A DNA stretch of 64,000 bases from Brachypterus glaber (GCA_958510825.1 OY294044.1:69204095-69268094), one strand, 5' to 3'. Shown: positions 20,325 to 30,860, numbered from the stretch's first letter. Numbers and translations are program-made. The notes: a model not told the origin generated them from the sequence alone.

Positions 20325-20560
20325 TTAAAATATTACTATTTAATAAAAAATAGTGTATGATACATAGACAAAAACTGTTTTCAAAGCGGTTACGCAGATT
20401 GCCAACCGAGCTCGTAGAGCGAGGTTACCAATTTTTACCCTTAAAACTGTATTTTTTGTCTTTGTGTCATAAATAACCATCATATGACCGTCAGTCATGT
20501 AGGGTAAAGTAGTGTAACCATGCGCAGTGGGTAACAGTGCACCCGACCAAAAATTCATAT
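20325..20560. mobile_element. Small palindromic repeat
   Basis: Inverted pair ATAGACAAAAACTGTTTT (20,364) and AAAACTGTATTTTTTGTCTT (20,443), with CG-rich GAGCTCGTAGAGCGAGG between them. A weakly similar block lies at 51,475-51,640 (AATAAAAAATATTGTATAAT, then GTAAATAACTATTTGTCAT). A 72-codon minus frame is repeat-derived. Confidence 0.5.
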
Positions 20561-20880
20561 TACGATGTATTCTGAAACATCTCTGACATCCATGCTTGAG
20601 GGGTTTTGACTAACAATTCGCTAGTGCCAAGAATGGCGACTGACACATTACAGTTGTTAACAATATTTGAATACCTATGTCTAAATCGATGCTTGTTGTT
20701 ATTATTTTGCACGTTACGAAATAGGATGGTAAGTTCATAATTCCAAAACAATTATTCTAAAATAAGTATATTCTTTGTTAAATTTAATTAAATAGTTTTT
20801 GTTATGTGAAGTGATTGATTTTTAAGTTCATGATGGGGTAATGAAGCGCGTGCCCCCTCATCAGTTAAATGGTAATAAAA
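20561..20880. other. Unannotated; one 63-codon minus frame
   Basis: Frame 20,560-20,751 (-) contains VSVAILGTSELLVKTPQAWM, which is not obviously low-complexity, but no family is recognised and no neighbouring signals support it. Confidence 0.2.
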
Positions 20881-20929
20881 TTAAATAAAAACAAGTTTTT
20901 AAAGTTAAACCCCTTCTATTAATTACATG

Positions 20930-21095
20930 TTACGTATAACCAACAAGTAGAAAACAAGATATTTATGAAAATGTGTAAAAACTCGATTAAAAAAAAGTTT
21001 TAAAACCTTCTTTAAACTATCAAAAATCTCAAAACCCTTATTTTAAAAATCTAGTTTTTGAAAACCTGTATAAATATCTTGTGTTTAATAAATAC
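20930..21095. repeat. Inverted repeat
   Basis: CAAGATATTTATGAAAATG at 20,956 pairs imperfectly with CCTGTATAAATATCTTGTG at 21,065. AACTCGATT and AATCTAGTTTTTG extend the match. Likely a decayed palindromic element. Confidence 0.5.
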
Positions 21096-21429
21096 TTTGA
21101 ACTTTTTTCTTTTTTATCTTTTACCATATTTCCCCAACAAGCGCGCACCATTCCCACACGGGGTGGGGAATTGTGAGCAAATGTACTTTTGTAATTTTTT
21201 TTGTGGTTATGGTAAAAGCTACTTAAATTTTAATGATACTCGTTGATAGTTGTTGATAGTAAGGCCTCCTTTGCTACTTATAAAATTTCTGTAGCATTCT
21301 TAAGGTACCGATCACATCAATTTTTGCTTAGATGTACATTTTCCCCCGACTTTCCCCTACCGTACATGCGTACAGCATATATGATTTACGCCCATAAAAA
21401 GTGATTTGATTATAACTAGAGACCTTCTG

Positions 21430-21553
21430 CCACCAGAGGCAGAACTGTCATAATATCAAGGTTCTTTAATTAAAACTATTCATTTAAATTTAAAAATGAT
21501 TTAGTTTATATTAAGTTATAAGCAAAATTGTTATTAGATTAAATTAATAATTA
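21430..21553. other. AT-rich spacer
   Basis: Nothing recognised except a short imperfect palindrome CTGCCACCAGAGGCAG at 21,427-21,442. It ends in the A that would be the left base of the Helitron target. Confidence 0.4.
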
Positions 21554-21554
21554 T

Positions 21555-21617
<63 letters not shown>

Positions 21618-22321
21618 CTGCTTTGTCCTGACTGACTGACTGACAGAGAATCAACGCCCAGCCTAAATCTCTTAACCTAGAAACTTGAAATTTGGACAGT
21701 TTATTCCTTTTGTGATATAAGCACCCACTAAGAAGCGATTTTTCGAAATTCAACCCTTAACGGGGAGAAACGGGGGTTGAAAAGTATCATATCTTAGAGA
21801 CCTCTTAATGTAGAATTTTCATATTTGGCAAAAATTTTCTTTTTTGGAATCGAAAAGATACGTGTTTCATGATTATTCAAAATTCAATCCTTACGGGAGT
21901 GAAACGGGGGTTAAAAAGAATCTCAGAGACCTCTTAATCTAAAATCTTCATATTTGGCAAGAATGTTCTTTATCGTAATCGAAAACATACGTGTTTCAGG
22001 ATTTTTCGATATTCGACCCCTAAGGGGTAAAACGTGGGTTGAAAGGTTTTTAAAGAGATAACCAATTAAAGTTTTTAACTAACCGTTCAAAGAACAGGCT
22101 TCATGGTATCTCTCTATATATAGGCTTACATCAAGCCGTGACGGGCGAAGCCTCGACGGGACTTCCTTTATGTTTTCATCAAGCCGCAACGGGCACGGGC
22201 GACGGGTGACGGGAGACGGGCGACGGGACTTCCTTAATGTTTTGAAGTATACGACAACAGTGAACATGATGCTTTTTGGTGTCGCGATTCCTACGCGGAC
22301 GAAGTCGCGGGTATATACTAG
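21554..22321 (+). mobile_element. Non-autonomous Helitron-like element
   Basis: Starts TC (21,554-21,555) after A and ends CTAG (22,318-22,321) before T, matching the Helitron rule of TC...CTRR inserted between A and T. A 3' hairpin CGCGGAC-GAA-GTCGCG (one bulged G) lies at 22,295-22,309, about 9 nt before the end. The 5' part is a (TA)n run (to 21,614) and CTGACTGACTGAC. The middle has about 2.5 tandem units of 126-136 bp, each with CGGGGGTTGAAAAG-like text (21,770, 21,906, 22,032). Near the 3' end is a short GACGGGCGACGGG run. No Rep/helicase is present. Confidence 0.75.
21558..21614 (+). repeat. (TA)n microsatellite
   Basis: About 28 uninterrupted TA units at the 5' side of the Helitron-like element. 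Confidence 0.95.
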
Positions 22322-22664
22322 TAATTTCATAAAATCACTACACTAATTATAATTTGTAATATGCTTACTATAAGCATAACAATCAATTTGTTCCAAAATG
22401 TAAAATGTAATGCAAGAGATAAATGAGTTTAGCTTGTAGTTAAACTAAACTATAAACAAGCCGTTAAGATATTTAATGATTAGCATTCTTTAGTATATTC
22501 CTCGAAATTGCAAGTAAGTTTTTCCTGGTGAAGTTTTTAAAACCTAAAACTTAAACGTTTTATATTTTATTGAGATATTTTTATTTTTTTTTAGGTCGCA
22601 CTTAGGGGGTGCTGTAACTTTTTTACACGCTTTTATTTAACTCACTTTCTCTGTTAGTATTTAG
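22322..22664. other. AT-rich stretch, nothing recognised
   Basis: No frame or repeat that can be supported. Confidence 0.5.
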
Positions 22665-23190
22665 GGACTGTTCATATATTATTTAACACATTTTTTTTAA
22701 AATTTTTGACCCCTCCCCCCTGTGTCATAAGCTGTCACATTTACTAACAACAGGGAGTCATGTCACAATATCCAAATTAGTAATTTTTTCCTAATGTACT
22801 CCCGAATTTTCATAAGAGCGCTCTTTAAAAAAAAACCCGGTTTATTGCGATTAACTTTCAAACGAAACGTCTGAGAGCAGTGGTTCTGGGACTTCCCCAC
22901 GCTGAACTCAGGGGGTAGCCTTAAATTTTAAATTTTCGATCCGCCTGTCGCGGTCCCAAATCCCTGGGATTTTTATTTAGAGATATAAATAATTTTAAAG
23001 TTCAGTTCATATTTTTAACCCATGAAATTTACAATTTTTTCAAATTTCAGGATAGGTAGGGGGAGGGTGCCTCCCCATCCCCCTAAAGCTACAGCCCTGG
23101 TCATGTGTTTTTTCATGTCGCCAAACGGCATTACAGATCTCTATTTCTTCCATTTCTGGTGAACAATCGCTCAAATCAATGTCCGTTACG
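22665..23190. mobile_element. Diverged copy of the 49.2-50.5-kb MITE family
   Basis: Starts GGGACTGTTCATATATTATT, then CCCTCCCCCC and CATAAGCTGTCACATTTAC. Later it has CATCCCCCTAAAGCTACAGC then CCTGGTCATGTG, CGGCATTACAGATC and CTCTATTTCTTCCATTTCTG. These pieces also occur at 50,290-50,430 or, inverted, at the end of that element. Confidence 0.7.
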
Positions 23191-23429
23191 TAACATATTC
23201 GATTGTACAAATTGTATTTTTGACAACAAATTTGGGGTTAGAATTCAAATGTCAACAGTTTCAATATCAATCAACGTCGACTATTTTACTTTTGCGGCTT
23301 AGGCCAAGAAATTTAACTTTTTGTACAGTTTTTTTTTTAATGGAGCTTTTATATTTAATCCAATAAAAAAGTATTATATTCCTCTGCAGTAAAGCTGCGA
23401 GGAGTATAGTAAACTGCATTCCATTATTT

Positions 23430-23780
23430 TTAAGTAATAAAAATAATAATAATTTATTTCAGAAACGTTATTGACTCTTAATGGTCTGGCCTTGTGAAGG
23501 CCACAGACTATCTTATTATTGTTAGATTAAAAGACATATAAATAAATGAGTCCTGAAGATTGTATTTGACTTTCCATTATCAATTTGGGTGAGTGACTTT
23601 TGGACCTCAAGATATAAATTCCTAGGACTGTTAACAGTCCTATGTTTTAGCGTTGATTCAAAGTATGAATTTGCTTTTACTTTTTTTTTTATTTGATTGG
23701 ATAGTATTGTTAACTCACGTGTTTCTAGTATTTTAAATGTGCTCATTGACTGAGCCTTCATCATAAAATTTCTAAAGTTA
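23430..23780 (-). mobile_element. Probable LINE 3' end
   Basis: Read on minus, an 80-codon open frame (23,522-23,764; starts MMKAQSMSTFKILETRELTI) is followed by GGCCTTCACAAGGCC, an inverted-repeat block, then AATAAATTATTATTATT. This order of C-terminal coding remnant, hairpin and ATT-type tail is typical of CR1/jockey-type LINE 3' ends. The protein remnant itself is not recognised. Confidence 0.45.
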
Positions 23781-24280
23781 TTATACTTTTACACATAATT
23801 TTAGCGGTTTTTTCATACTTTTGCATAATTTCAGCGCACTGCTTAAAAAAATGCATAATACTCACTATGTATACCATATTGAATATTTATAGCAGAAAAA
23901 GGTACAAAAATATTTCGACGAGACCAAGATAATAAGATTGCGAATCCAGTTTTTAGAATTTTCATATAAATGCTTTTTATTGCGCGCTTTATAGTAATTT
24001 AATGGGAAAAAGATAATAAACTATGGCTGTTTATTATTAGTAGATTAAAATTCAAAACCTGAATTCCAGGGGCGAACAACATTTTTTTTGAAATACAGGA
24101 AAAAAAAACTTCTAGGAAAAAACTTATAACAGAAAAATAGTAGAAGCACACAACTAAAATGGGTTGATTTAAAATTTTACATTTACCTAATAAGTATAGT
24201 GTATTGTTTTACTAAGAGGAAAAGTGATGCACTTTTCCTCTGAGTGAGACATATTATTTTTTCTTCAAACATCCTATATA

Positions 24281-25403
24281 CAGGGTGTTGCGTGAGGAAA
24301 AGGAAATATTTTAAGGATGTATTCTAGAGGTCAAAATAAGAAAAAAAGTTCCATAAACATATGTCCAAAAACGACTCGTAAGGGAGCTACGCCCCTTCAA
24401 AAGAGGATTCAAAATTTCGATTTTTATTAATAACTTAGTAACCCTTTGTATATAGCATCGAGGTTAGGCATGCGATCTATGCCTTATAAGGCCTATCAGC
24501 CAATGGTGTATGCATGTAGTTACTTCAACCAGGGGCGTCCGTAACGGGGGTCTTATCACTTTTTTGCCCAAACTTTTTTCTGCTTATCTTTTTTGTAGAT
24601 TTATTTTTAGAATAGTATTACTCAGGTAAAAACACATAAAAAAGGCACTCCTGTTGTAATACCGTAGGATTAACCGTTTTCGAGAAAAATAGAATTAAAG
24701 GCAAAATCACACCGTCGTAGAACCAAAAATTAAACACTAAAATGTTAAAAATCAAAATTTCAATAATGCAGAGTGATTCTACATAAAAAGCTAAGAAAAA
24801 AAGTTTTTATACATGTAGGTCCAAAAATTGATTTTAAAGGAGGCTGTAACTCCCGTAGCATTGATTTTTGGAATTTCGCGTATGAAATTAGTTTTTGGTG
24901 TACAGAGTTACCGTACACTATTGAAGTTTTGGTTTTCAAGATTTTAGTGTTTAATTTTTCGTCCCCGAAACTTTTTTTGCCTTTAATTGTATTTTTCTCG
25001 AAAACGGTTAATCCTAAATTATTACAGCAACAGGACCTTTTTATTGTCTTTTTACCTGAGGAATAGTATTCTAATAATAAACCCACAAAAAATTAAACAG
25101 AAAAAAGTTTGGGACAAAAAAGTGATAAGACGACTCATTTCGCACGCCCCTGGTATAAGTAACTGCATGCAAATACCATTGGCTGATAGGCCTTATTAAG
25201 AATAGATAACATGCAAAACCTTGTTGCTATAACACAAAGGGTTCCCAAGTTATTAATTAAAAATCGAATTTTTGGAACCCCTTTGAAGGGGCGTAGCTCC
25301 CTTACGATTGGTTTTTGGACATATGTTTATGGGAACTTTTTTTCTTATTTTGACCTCTAGAACACATCTTTAAAATATTTCCCTTTCCTCACGGAACACC
25401 CTG
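24281..25403. mobile_element. 1,123-bp foldback element (CAGGGTG family)
   Basis: Ends CAGGGTGTTGCGTGAGGAAA and its near complement TTTCCTCACGGAACACCCTG (the left end has AAAGGAAA where the right has TTTCCCTTTCC), flanked by TATA on both sides. Arms of about 430 bp pair almost throughout, for example GGGAGCTACGCCCCTTC and GAAGGGGCGTAGCTCCC. The short centre (about 24,700-24,980) also contains frames of 97-108 codons on both strands that are mirror products of the palindrome. Related arms occur at 35.6, 46.0, 54.4 and 59.6 kb. Confidence 0.92.
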
Positions 25404-25744
25404 TATATTATTTTAAATATTATTTTTTGAATTTAATTTATTCAGTAATAAAGTATGTTTTTTTTTTAAATAGGCTAATAAAACCCTTTCGAAATAAACT
25501 TAAACCTTTCTTAGCTCATTTTAAATTTTTTCGTGGTTAAATCGTATACTTTTCGCGATTTCGATGGTAACTTGTCTAATGTAGCATTTGCAATTTCGGA
25601 GAGATTTGTAGGTGTATAAACCATATATTCTTCTTCAATCATTTTTAATCAATTTCAGGTTTTTGCACAGAATCTCGAGTCAACCACCTGTTTACATAAT
25701 AAACAAACAAGTTTGAAGCATGGCTGTCATCAAATTCAAAGAGT

Positions 25745-26026
25745 GCTGCCAGTGGTTTGTTTGTTTGTTTGTTTGTTTAACCTCCTACTATTCTACTTAA
25801 TTAAGCATCCCCTAAGTCCAGGACTTGTGTGGGCTAGTAGTAGAGGGAACCACCGGCTTATACTGACTTTCGAACCAGTTTCTAGGGAGTGTCCGTTTCA
25901 CTTATCGCCTTCGCCAAATTTCAATTATTAATTAACTGAAAAAGGCAAATCGGCGCCAGTGAGAATCGAACTCACGATAGTAGACTTGCTATGCATACGC
26001 GCTAGCCACTACGCTATGCCTCCCAT
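25745..26026 (-). mobile_element. tRNA-derived SINE, copy 3 (full length)
   Basis: Minus-strand order: head GGGAGGCATAGCGTAGTGG near 26,026, B-box-like GAGTTCGATTCTC (about 25,963-25,975), GGCGCCG, body, and a (AAAC)n tail (25,757-25,780). AGTGG is repeated on both sides, consistent with a target duplication. The intact R2 sequence at 14.87 kb shows the empty site. Confidence 0.93.
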
Positions 26027-26153
26027 AAAGTGGTGGTCTTGCTAACTAAGTTTTTTTTACGGCGTACAACAATGAACTCATTTTTACTGTAAAAAAATAG
26101 ATCACTTCTAACTAGTGTGTTCAGTTATAAAATATGAACATTTTACTACCCTT

Positions 26154-26740
26154 GAAAAATATTTTTTTGCACTACCAAGACTAAAACTAAATTCTATGCT
26201 TTCATTTGCTGGGCTTATTTTTTTCTAGGGAAAAAATATTAAACATACAACGTGCTTTACTGGTACAAAAATTAGGTTTGGTGATGTATATGCAAAAAGA
26301 TTTTTATTTTTTCACATTAATTTTGCTAATTTTTGCAACGCTAATAATTTTGGTATTTTAGCGGAGTTGGAGCAGCGACCCTCTCACTTAAAATATCCTC
26401 AAAAATATGTCTGGTAATAATTCTAACGTTTACACATAAAAAATCATAACAAAAATATGATAAAGGAAAAGTAATGAAATCGTTTGATTTTGTGAATTTA
26501 CGCCCTTTTTGAAAAAAATCTATGAATTTTTGTTTTGTTTTTGGTATTAAAATGGAGTATTTTAACTAAAGAAATGCTTACACAGAAAAAAAAACAGTAA
26601 AAATACACAAAAGAAGAACATAGTTGTCATTTTATGAATTTATGGACATGCGACTTTTTTGATAAAAACCCAACGTTTATTTTGTTTTTGGTCTTAAAAT
26701 TAATTTTTTGACTAAAATTAATTTTAAAACCGATAACAAA
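26154..26740. other. AT-rich stretch, nothing recognised
   Basis: No coding homology. Contains GGAGTTGGAGCAGCGACCC (26,364), a brief GC-richer patch of unknown nature. Confidence 0.4.
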
Positions 26741-26741
26741 T

Positions 26742-26885
26742 CGGCTCTTAATTTTTTTTTTTGTAAAAAAGTTATTTCCCACACATTTTAATAATAATAA
26801 TAACAAATTATTAGACACAAACTAATTAAAAACAATGAAAATCGGCTCTTAATTTTTTTTTGTAAAAAAGTTATTTCACACATAT
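26742..26885 (+). repeat. Short direct duplication
   Basis: ATCGGCTCTTAATTTTTTTT then GTAAAAAAGTTATTTC occurs at 26,742-26,787 and again about 97 bp on at 26,838-26,885, a local tandem duplication. A 63-codon minus frame crosses it without support. Confidence 0.75.
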
Positions 26886-27009
26886 TGTGATCTGTATGCA
26901 TTAAAAGCACCTACTATAGGCTTGTTGTACTTTCTTCCAATAAAGTACACCCAAAAAATAAGTGCTGTATTTGTGTTTTAAACAACCGTAAAGTGCAAGA
27001 GTGCAGGAA

Positions 27010-27480
27010 CCAACGGGCATGCCTTATTATACTATTCACAGCGCCTGCGCTAGAATAGTATTAAAAAGTTATCAAAAATTTTCAAAAATCGTCCTAGACA
27101 AAAAATTCTTGGGTATAAATTTGTTTTATGAGAAACTAAGCAGCTCTTTTTTAAATGTCCGTCTGTCTGTCTGTCTGACACACGATTTTTGTAGACACGA
27201 TAACTCAAGAACGAATAATCCGACTGACTTAAAATTTTCAGGAAAAATCAAGTTCTATGTGGGAAAGATCTGTATTGTTTTTGAAAGTAATCCCTCTCAA
27301 AGAAAGTTGTAGGGGGTCAAACTTTTGAAAGTAATCCCTCCCAAAAAAAAGTGAAAAAAGCGGAAAGAACACTCCGTTTAACGTATTTTTTTAAGGAAAA
27401 ATTACTTTTTTTATAAGGATCAAATCTAACAATTTTAAAAGTAGTAGGGTTAAACTTTAAAAAAAAATTAAAATAAACTT
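27010..27480 (+). repeat. CTGTCTGTCTG / CGATAACTCAAGAACG block
   Basis: GTCCGTCTGTCTGTCTGTCT (27,162) precedes ACACGATAACTCAAGAACG (27,195) and ACTTAAAATTTTCAGG. It begins with CCTTATTATACTATTCACAG (27,020), repeated exactly at 29,763. GAAAGTAATCCCTC is duplicated at 27,282 and 27,328. A 103-codon plus frame (27,001-27,312) is driven by the repeat and has no known domain. Confidence 0.6.
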
Positions 27481-28167
27481 TAATTTTAATTTTTTTTATT
27501 TTTCGTTTTTCGCCAAAAGAAAATTGAAAAAAAAAATGAAAAATTTTGATTTTTTTTTTAGTTTTTTTTTATTTATTTATTTTTTTTTTTGAAAAAGTGT
27601 TAACATGTTCAAACATGATATGTATAACAAGTATATAACGTAATGCGTAGTATATCTTCATGACTTGTCCGTTGTCCCTCCATAAGAAAAGATTCCGGGA
27701 AAACTACTTAATAAAAGTACACCCATTTTAGTTTTTTTCCAAATTATGAAACATACTTTACAAGAAAAAGTACCGTTAGGAGATTTAAAATTTGTGTGTA
27801 TGACATTATTTAAAATGTTTATATTATACATATTCAGAGTAATTCAACATAATTACTATAATAGAGACGAAATTAAACTTTTTAATGATATTTAGACCAC
27901 ACACATACATTAATTGCTTTAATTTTATTAAATTAAAATTTTTCATGTTAGAAAGGTGAATGAAGAGAGATATATATATGCCCGTGCATATTGTAATCTG
28001 TGCACTATAATTAATTTTGGTTATCTAGGCACCATCTTTGATCACTGATCAATAAATTCGATAAGGTATATCAAATTGATACTTTTATTTTTTTAATGGT
28101 ATTATGCTTGAGATTTTAGTATTATTATTAATCTAAAATAATGATTACTAATTTATATTATAATATA
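27481..28167. other. AT-rich stretch with A/T homopolymers
   Basis: 27,480-27,600 is A/T homopolymer-rich. The remainder has no feature that can be supported. Confidence 0.5.
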
Positions 28168-28549
28168 CAGGGTACCCCATTAACTATCTCACCGTTATTA
28201 TCTTGAAAACTGTAAGAGATATCAAAAATCTAAAAAGTTAGATATTTTTAGTAGGCTTTCTATTTATGTAATCGGTAAGGTTCAAAAACTTACCCCCCCA
28301 ACCCCCAGCAAGCCCAACTTTAAAATCTCAAATAGCAATATGGGTCAAGTGATGCATTATTTGAAACTTATTTTATTTTGATTAAAATTAATTTTTAATC
28401 TTTAAAATCGGATAAGCCGTTCCAGATATATCCATTAAAATAATTTCAAAAAATTAAAATAAGGTAATATTGAAAAAAAATCTTATATTTTAAAAATAAA
28501 GGTATCTTAATTGTGTTATTGACCAAATTCTAACATTCACTACGTCCAT

Positions 28550-28745
28550 ATGACGTAAAATACCCTGTTCAAATCGTGAAATTAAATTTTTTCTGCAAGC
28601 TGCATATGCCATATCCGGATTAATAGTCTCACAATCATTAGTAATGTCTTGAAGTCCTATAGGTCAGTTGGTTATGTTTGGTAAACTATTCCTTCCTCAT
28701 AAAAAAATCTAGTGGCGTTAGGTCAGGAGAGCTTGGTGGCCAAGA
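28550..28745 (-). pseudogene. Transposase C-terminal remnant (left arm)
   Basis: On minus, 28,742 to 28,701 reads WPPSSPDLTPLDFF in one frame. This is the region around the third catalytic acidic residue (the D of SPDL) of IS630/Tc1/mariner-type transposases. Downstream sequence matches the right-arm copy (GACTATTAATCCGGATATGG). Frameshifts and the lack of the first two acidic residues make it non-functional. Confidence 0.8.
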
Positions 28746-28892
28746 AATTATTCCCCTGTTTCCAATCTATTTTTTTTGGAAAATTATTATTTAATTGTTG
28801 ACGGACGGATTTAATACCGTGAGAGGGATCCCTCCCGGGAGCGTCTCTTGCTGCCATCACGTTTCTACCTTATGGTAGTAATTCCTTCATGT

Positions 28893-29180
28893 TTCCAGGG
28901 GAACAATTTCTTGGCCACCAAGCTCTCCTGACCTAACGCCACTAGATTTTTTTATGAGGAAGGAACAGTTTACCAAACATAACCAACTGACCTAGAGGAC
29001 TTAAAGACACGCATTACTAATGCTTGTGAGACTATTAATCCGGATATGGTATAACATATTATGCATAATAATATATTATGCATATTATGCAGCTTGCAGA
29101 AGAAATTTAATGTCATTTGAACAGTGTCTAGTTGAAAATGGTAGTCATATGGATATAGCGAATGTTAGAATTTGGCCAAT
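28893..29180 (+). pseudogene. Transposase C-terminal remnant (right arm)
   Basis: 28,912-28,953 encodes WPPSSPDLTPLDFF. Further on, in shifted frames, come an RITNACETINPDM-like stretch (about 29,010-29,050) and QCLVENGSHM (about 29,122-29,150), the usual order at the C-terminus of mariner-like transposases. An AT insertion with TATTATGCATAATA near 29,055-29,085 and at least two frameshifts break it. An 80-codon open frame (29,020-29,262) covers only part. Confidence 0.82.
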
Positions 29181-29575
29181 AACACAATTAAATTACCTTT
29201 ATTTTTCAAATATACGATTTTTTTCAATATTAATTTTTTTTAATTTTTTGATACTATTTTAATGGATATCTCCGAAACGGCATATCCGATTTTAAAAATT
29301 AAAAATGAATTTTAATCAAAATAAAATTAGCTTTCAAATAATACATCACTTGACCCATATTGCTATTTGAAATTTTAAAGTTGGGGTTGCTGGGGGTTAG
29401 GGGGTGAGTTTTTGAACCTTACCGATTACATAAATAGAAAGCTTACTAAAAATATCTAATAGATCTACTTTTTAGATTTTTGATATCTCTTACAGTTTTC
29501 AAGATAATGACTGTAGGAAAGTTAATGGAATACCCTGTATATATACATATTATATATTTACTAAACACTGCAATT

Positions 29576-29601
29576 CTACCTATATATGTATATATAGGTA
29601 G
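29576..29601. repeat. 26-bp perfect hairpin
   Basis: CTACCTATATATG then TATATATAGGTAG: near-perfect AT-rich palindrome, 39 bp after the preceding foldback. Function unknown. Confidence 0.7.
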
Positions 29602-29664
29602 TGAACATTGTATCATTTAGTAAATATTTAGTGAAATCTTAAACCTAAGATAGAAATGTATACC

Positions 29665-30060
29665 GGGTGTCCCTCTATTTAACCAGCGATTTTCTCGAAA
29701 ACTAAAAGAGATAATCAAGTTCTGCGAAAACCATCTTAAATCATAACTGCTCTGATATTACTCCTTATTATACTATTCACAGCGCAGGAAAAATAAAGTT
29801 TTGTGAGAAAAAAATCCCTATTGTTTTTGCAAACAATTTCCCCAAAAACAAAAAAGTTATTGGAGGTTGAATTTAAAAAAAAATCGAATAAACTATCTTT
29901 TTAATTTTTTTTTTTCAAAAATTTTTCGTTTCTCGAAAAGATAATTTTTTTTTTTCAATTTTTTTTTAATTTTTTTTTTTTAGATTTTAAAATTAAATAA
30001 GAAGAAATGTTTTTCAATGTTTTAATTTTCAAAAAAAAAAGAAAAAACTTGATTTAGGTT
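29665..30060. mobile_element. Fragment of the ACCGGGTGTCCC element family
   Basis: Starts ACCGGGTGTCCCTCTATT, then GCGATTTTCTCGAAAACT and GATAATCAAGTTCTGCG. These are the reverse complement of two copies at 52,198-52,290 and 52,413-52,500. It then joins CCTTATTATACTATTCACAG, shared with 27.02 kb, and poly-A/T sequence. The far end was not found. Confidence 0.65.
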
Positions 30061-30129
30061 TCCTCACCCATTATAAGTTTTACAAAATGGTCGAAGGAAA
30101 ATTAATTAAAGTAGGTATTTCTTGTTATT

Positions 30130-30320
30130 AAAATCTCCAAGTGTTGGTTCCGATACGCTGACGCCTGCTAAGTTCGGCGCTGGTCAAGAACCAGCAGCAG
30201 AAGATCATCATCCCCGTGTAGTCGATGTTCTGGAACGTCCTTGACCCGCCCAACGGCCTTCTAGGATAACCCAAAACAACGAGATATGGCAGATCCTCGG
30301 CACCAACGGTAACACTAGTT
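30130..30320. other. GC-rich island of unknown origin
   Basis: About 190 bp is much richer in G+C than its surroundings. The minus strand stays open across it in one frame (for example YLVVLGYPRRPLGG then SRTFQNIDYTG), which suggests a fragment of coding DNA, perhaps from a retroelement, but I recognise no family. No TSD or tail was found. Confidence 0.4.
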
Positions 30321-30449
30321 TACAAGGGTTTTATGCGCAACTTTATTTTAATGTTCTCTTACATATTTTTTGATGCTGATTCCAAGTCCGTCAAGAAAAA
30401 AATATTGTTGGTTCAGTTTTCGAGATATATATTTCGTTTAATATTTAGG

Positions 30450-30860
30450 AAAGTTGATATTTGGAGGTGTTGAGACTCGCTAAAGATTAATTTAATATTT
30501 AAAAAACTCTATCCTCACCCCTTAATGGGGTAGAACCATCCCTTTTATTAACGGACTTCCAAAAAAGAGGAGGTAATGAATTCGCCGTGTGACTTTGTTT
30601 TTTTTTATATTATTTTTTTAGTAACCCTATCAGAGTTGGTACCTGGGGTTTTTCATCTCGCTGAAAATGAATTTGATATTTAAGGGTTTAAGGGAGTAGA
30701 ACCACCCCTATTTATATATTTTTAATTAAAGTGATAAAAATTCTTAAATAGGGGTTTTGGGACTTAAACAAAACGAATTTTACTTATTCATATATTAACA
30801 AATCTATCTTCACCGTCTAGGGGTGTAGAACTACCCCCTATACTTTCCCGAGGAAAGTCT
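30450..30860. repeat. Degenerate CCCCTTAATGGGG repeat region
   Basis: CACCCCTTAATGGGGTAGAA (30,515), TTAAGGGAGTAGAACCACCC (30,690) and CGTCTAGGGGTGTAGAACTA (30,810) mark about three units of roughly 130-160 bp, related in style to 10.74 and 47.7 kb. ACGGACTTCCAAAAAAGAGG (30,551) recurs at 54,830. Confidence 0.5.

Larger units (their letters stand above)
24197..26153 (+). repeat. Dispersed repeat R2, copy B, with two nested insertions
   Basis: Same sequence as 14,394-15,004, but split by a 1.12-kb foldback at 24,281-25,403 and by a SINE at about 25,757-26,026. Removing both leaves about 560 bp collinear with copy A. R2 is therefore older than this foldback and this SINE copy. Confidence 0.92.
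28168..29537. mobile_element. 1.37-kb foldback element carrying transposase pieces in both arms
   Basis: Ends CAGGGTACCCCATTAACT and its near complement AGTTAATGGAATACCCTG, with TATA on both sides. Arms (28,168 to about 28,765 and about 28,893 to 29,537) are complementary over about 600 bp, with a loop of about 125 bp that is GC-richer (GAGGGATCCCTCCCGGGAGC). Both arms encode, pointing outward from the loop, the C-terminal part of a DDE transposase. The structure looks like an inverted duplication of the 3' half of a Tc1/mariner-type transposon and can move only with help from elsewhere. Confidence 0.92.

Noticed and set aside
21543..21753. A 69-codon minus frame ending in a long Ile/Tyr run
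   Set aside because: The run is the (TA)n microsatellite translated; the frame lies within the Helitron-like element.
24760..25086. 108-codon minus and 97-codon plus frames at the centre of a foldback
   Set aside because: Each is the mirror of the other because the DNA is palindromic; composition is low-complexity.
25945..26026. A genuine tRNA gene
   Set aside because: Same reason: the head of SINE copy 3, flanked by a target duplication together with the body and tail.
27001..27312. 103-codon plus frame with Cys residues
   Set aside because: It spans the CTGTC run and duplicated CAGCGC text shared with 29.8 kb, so it is repeat-derived.
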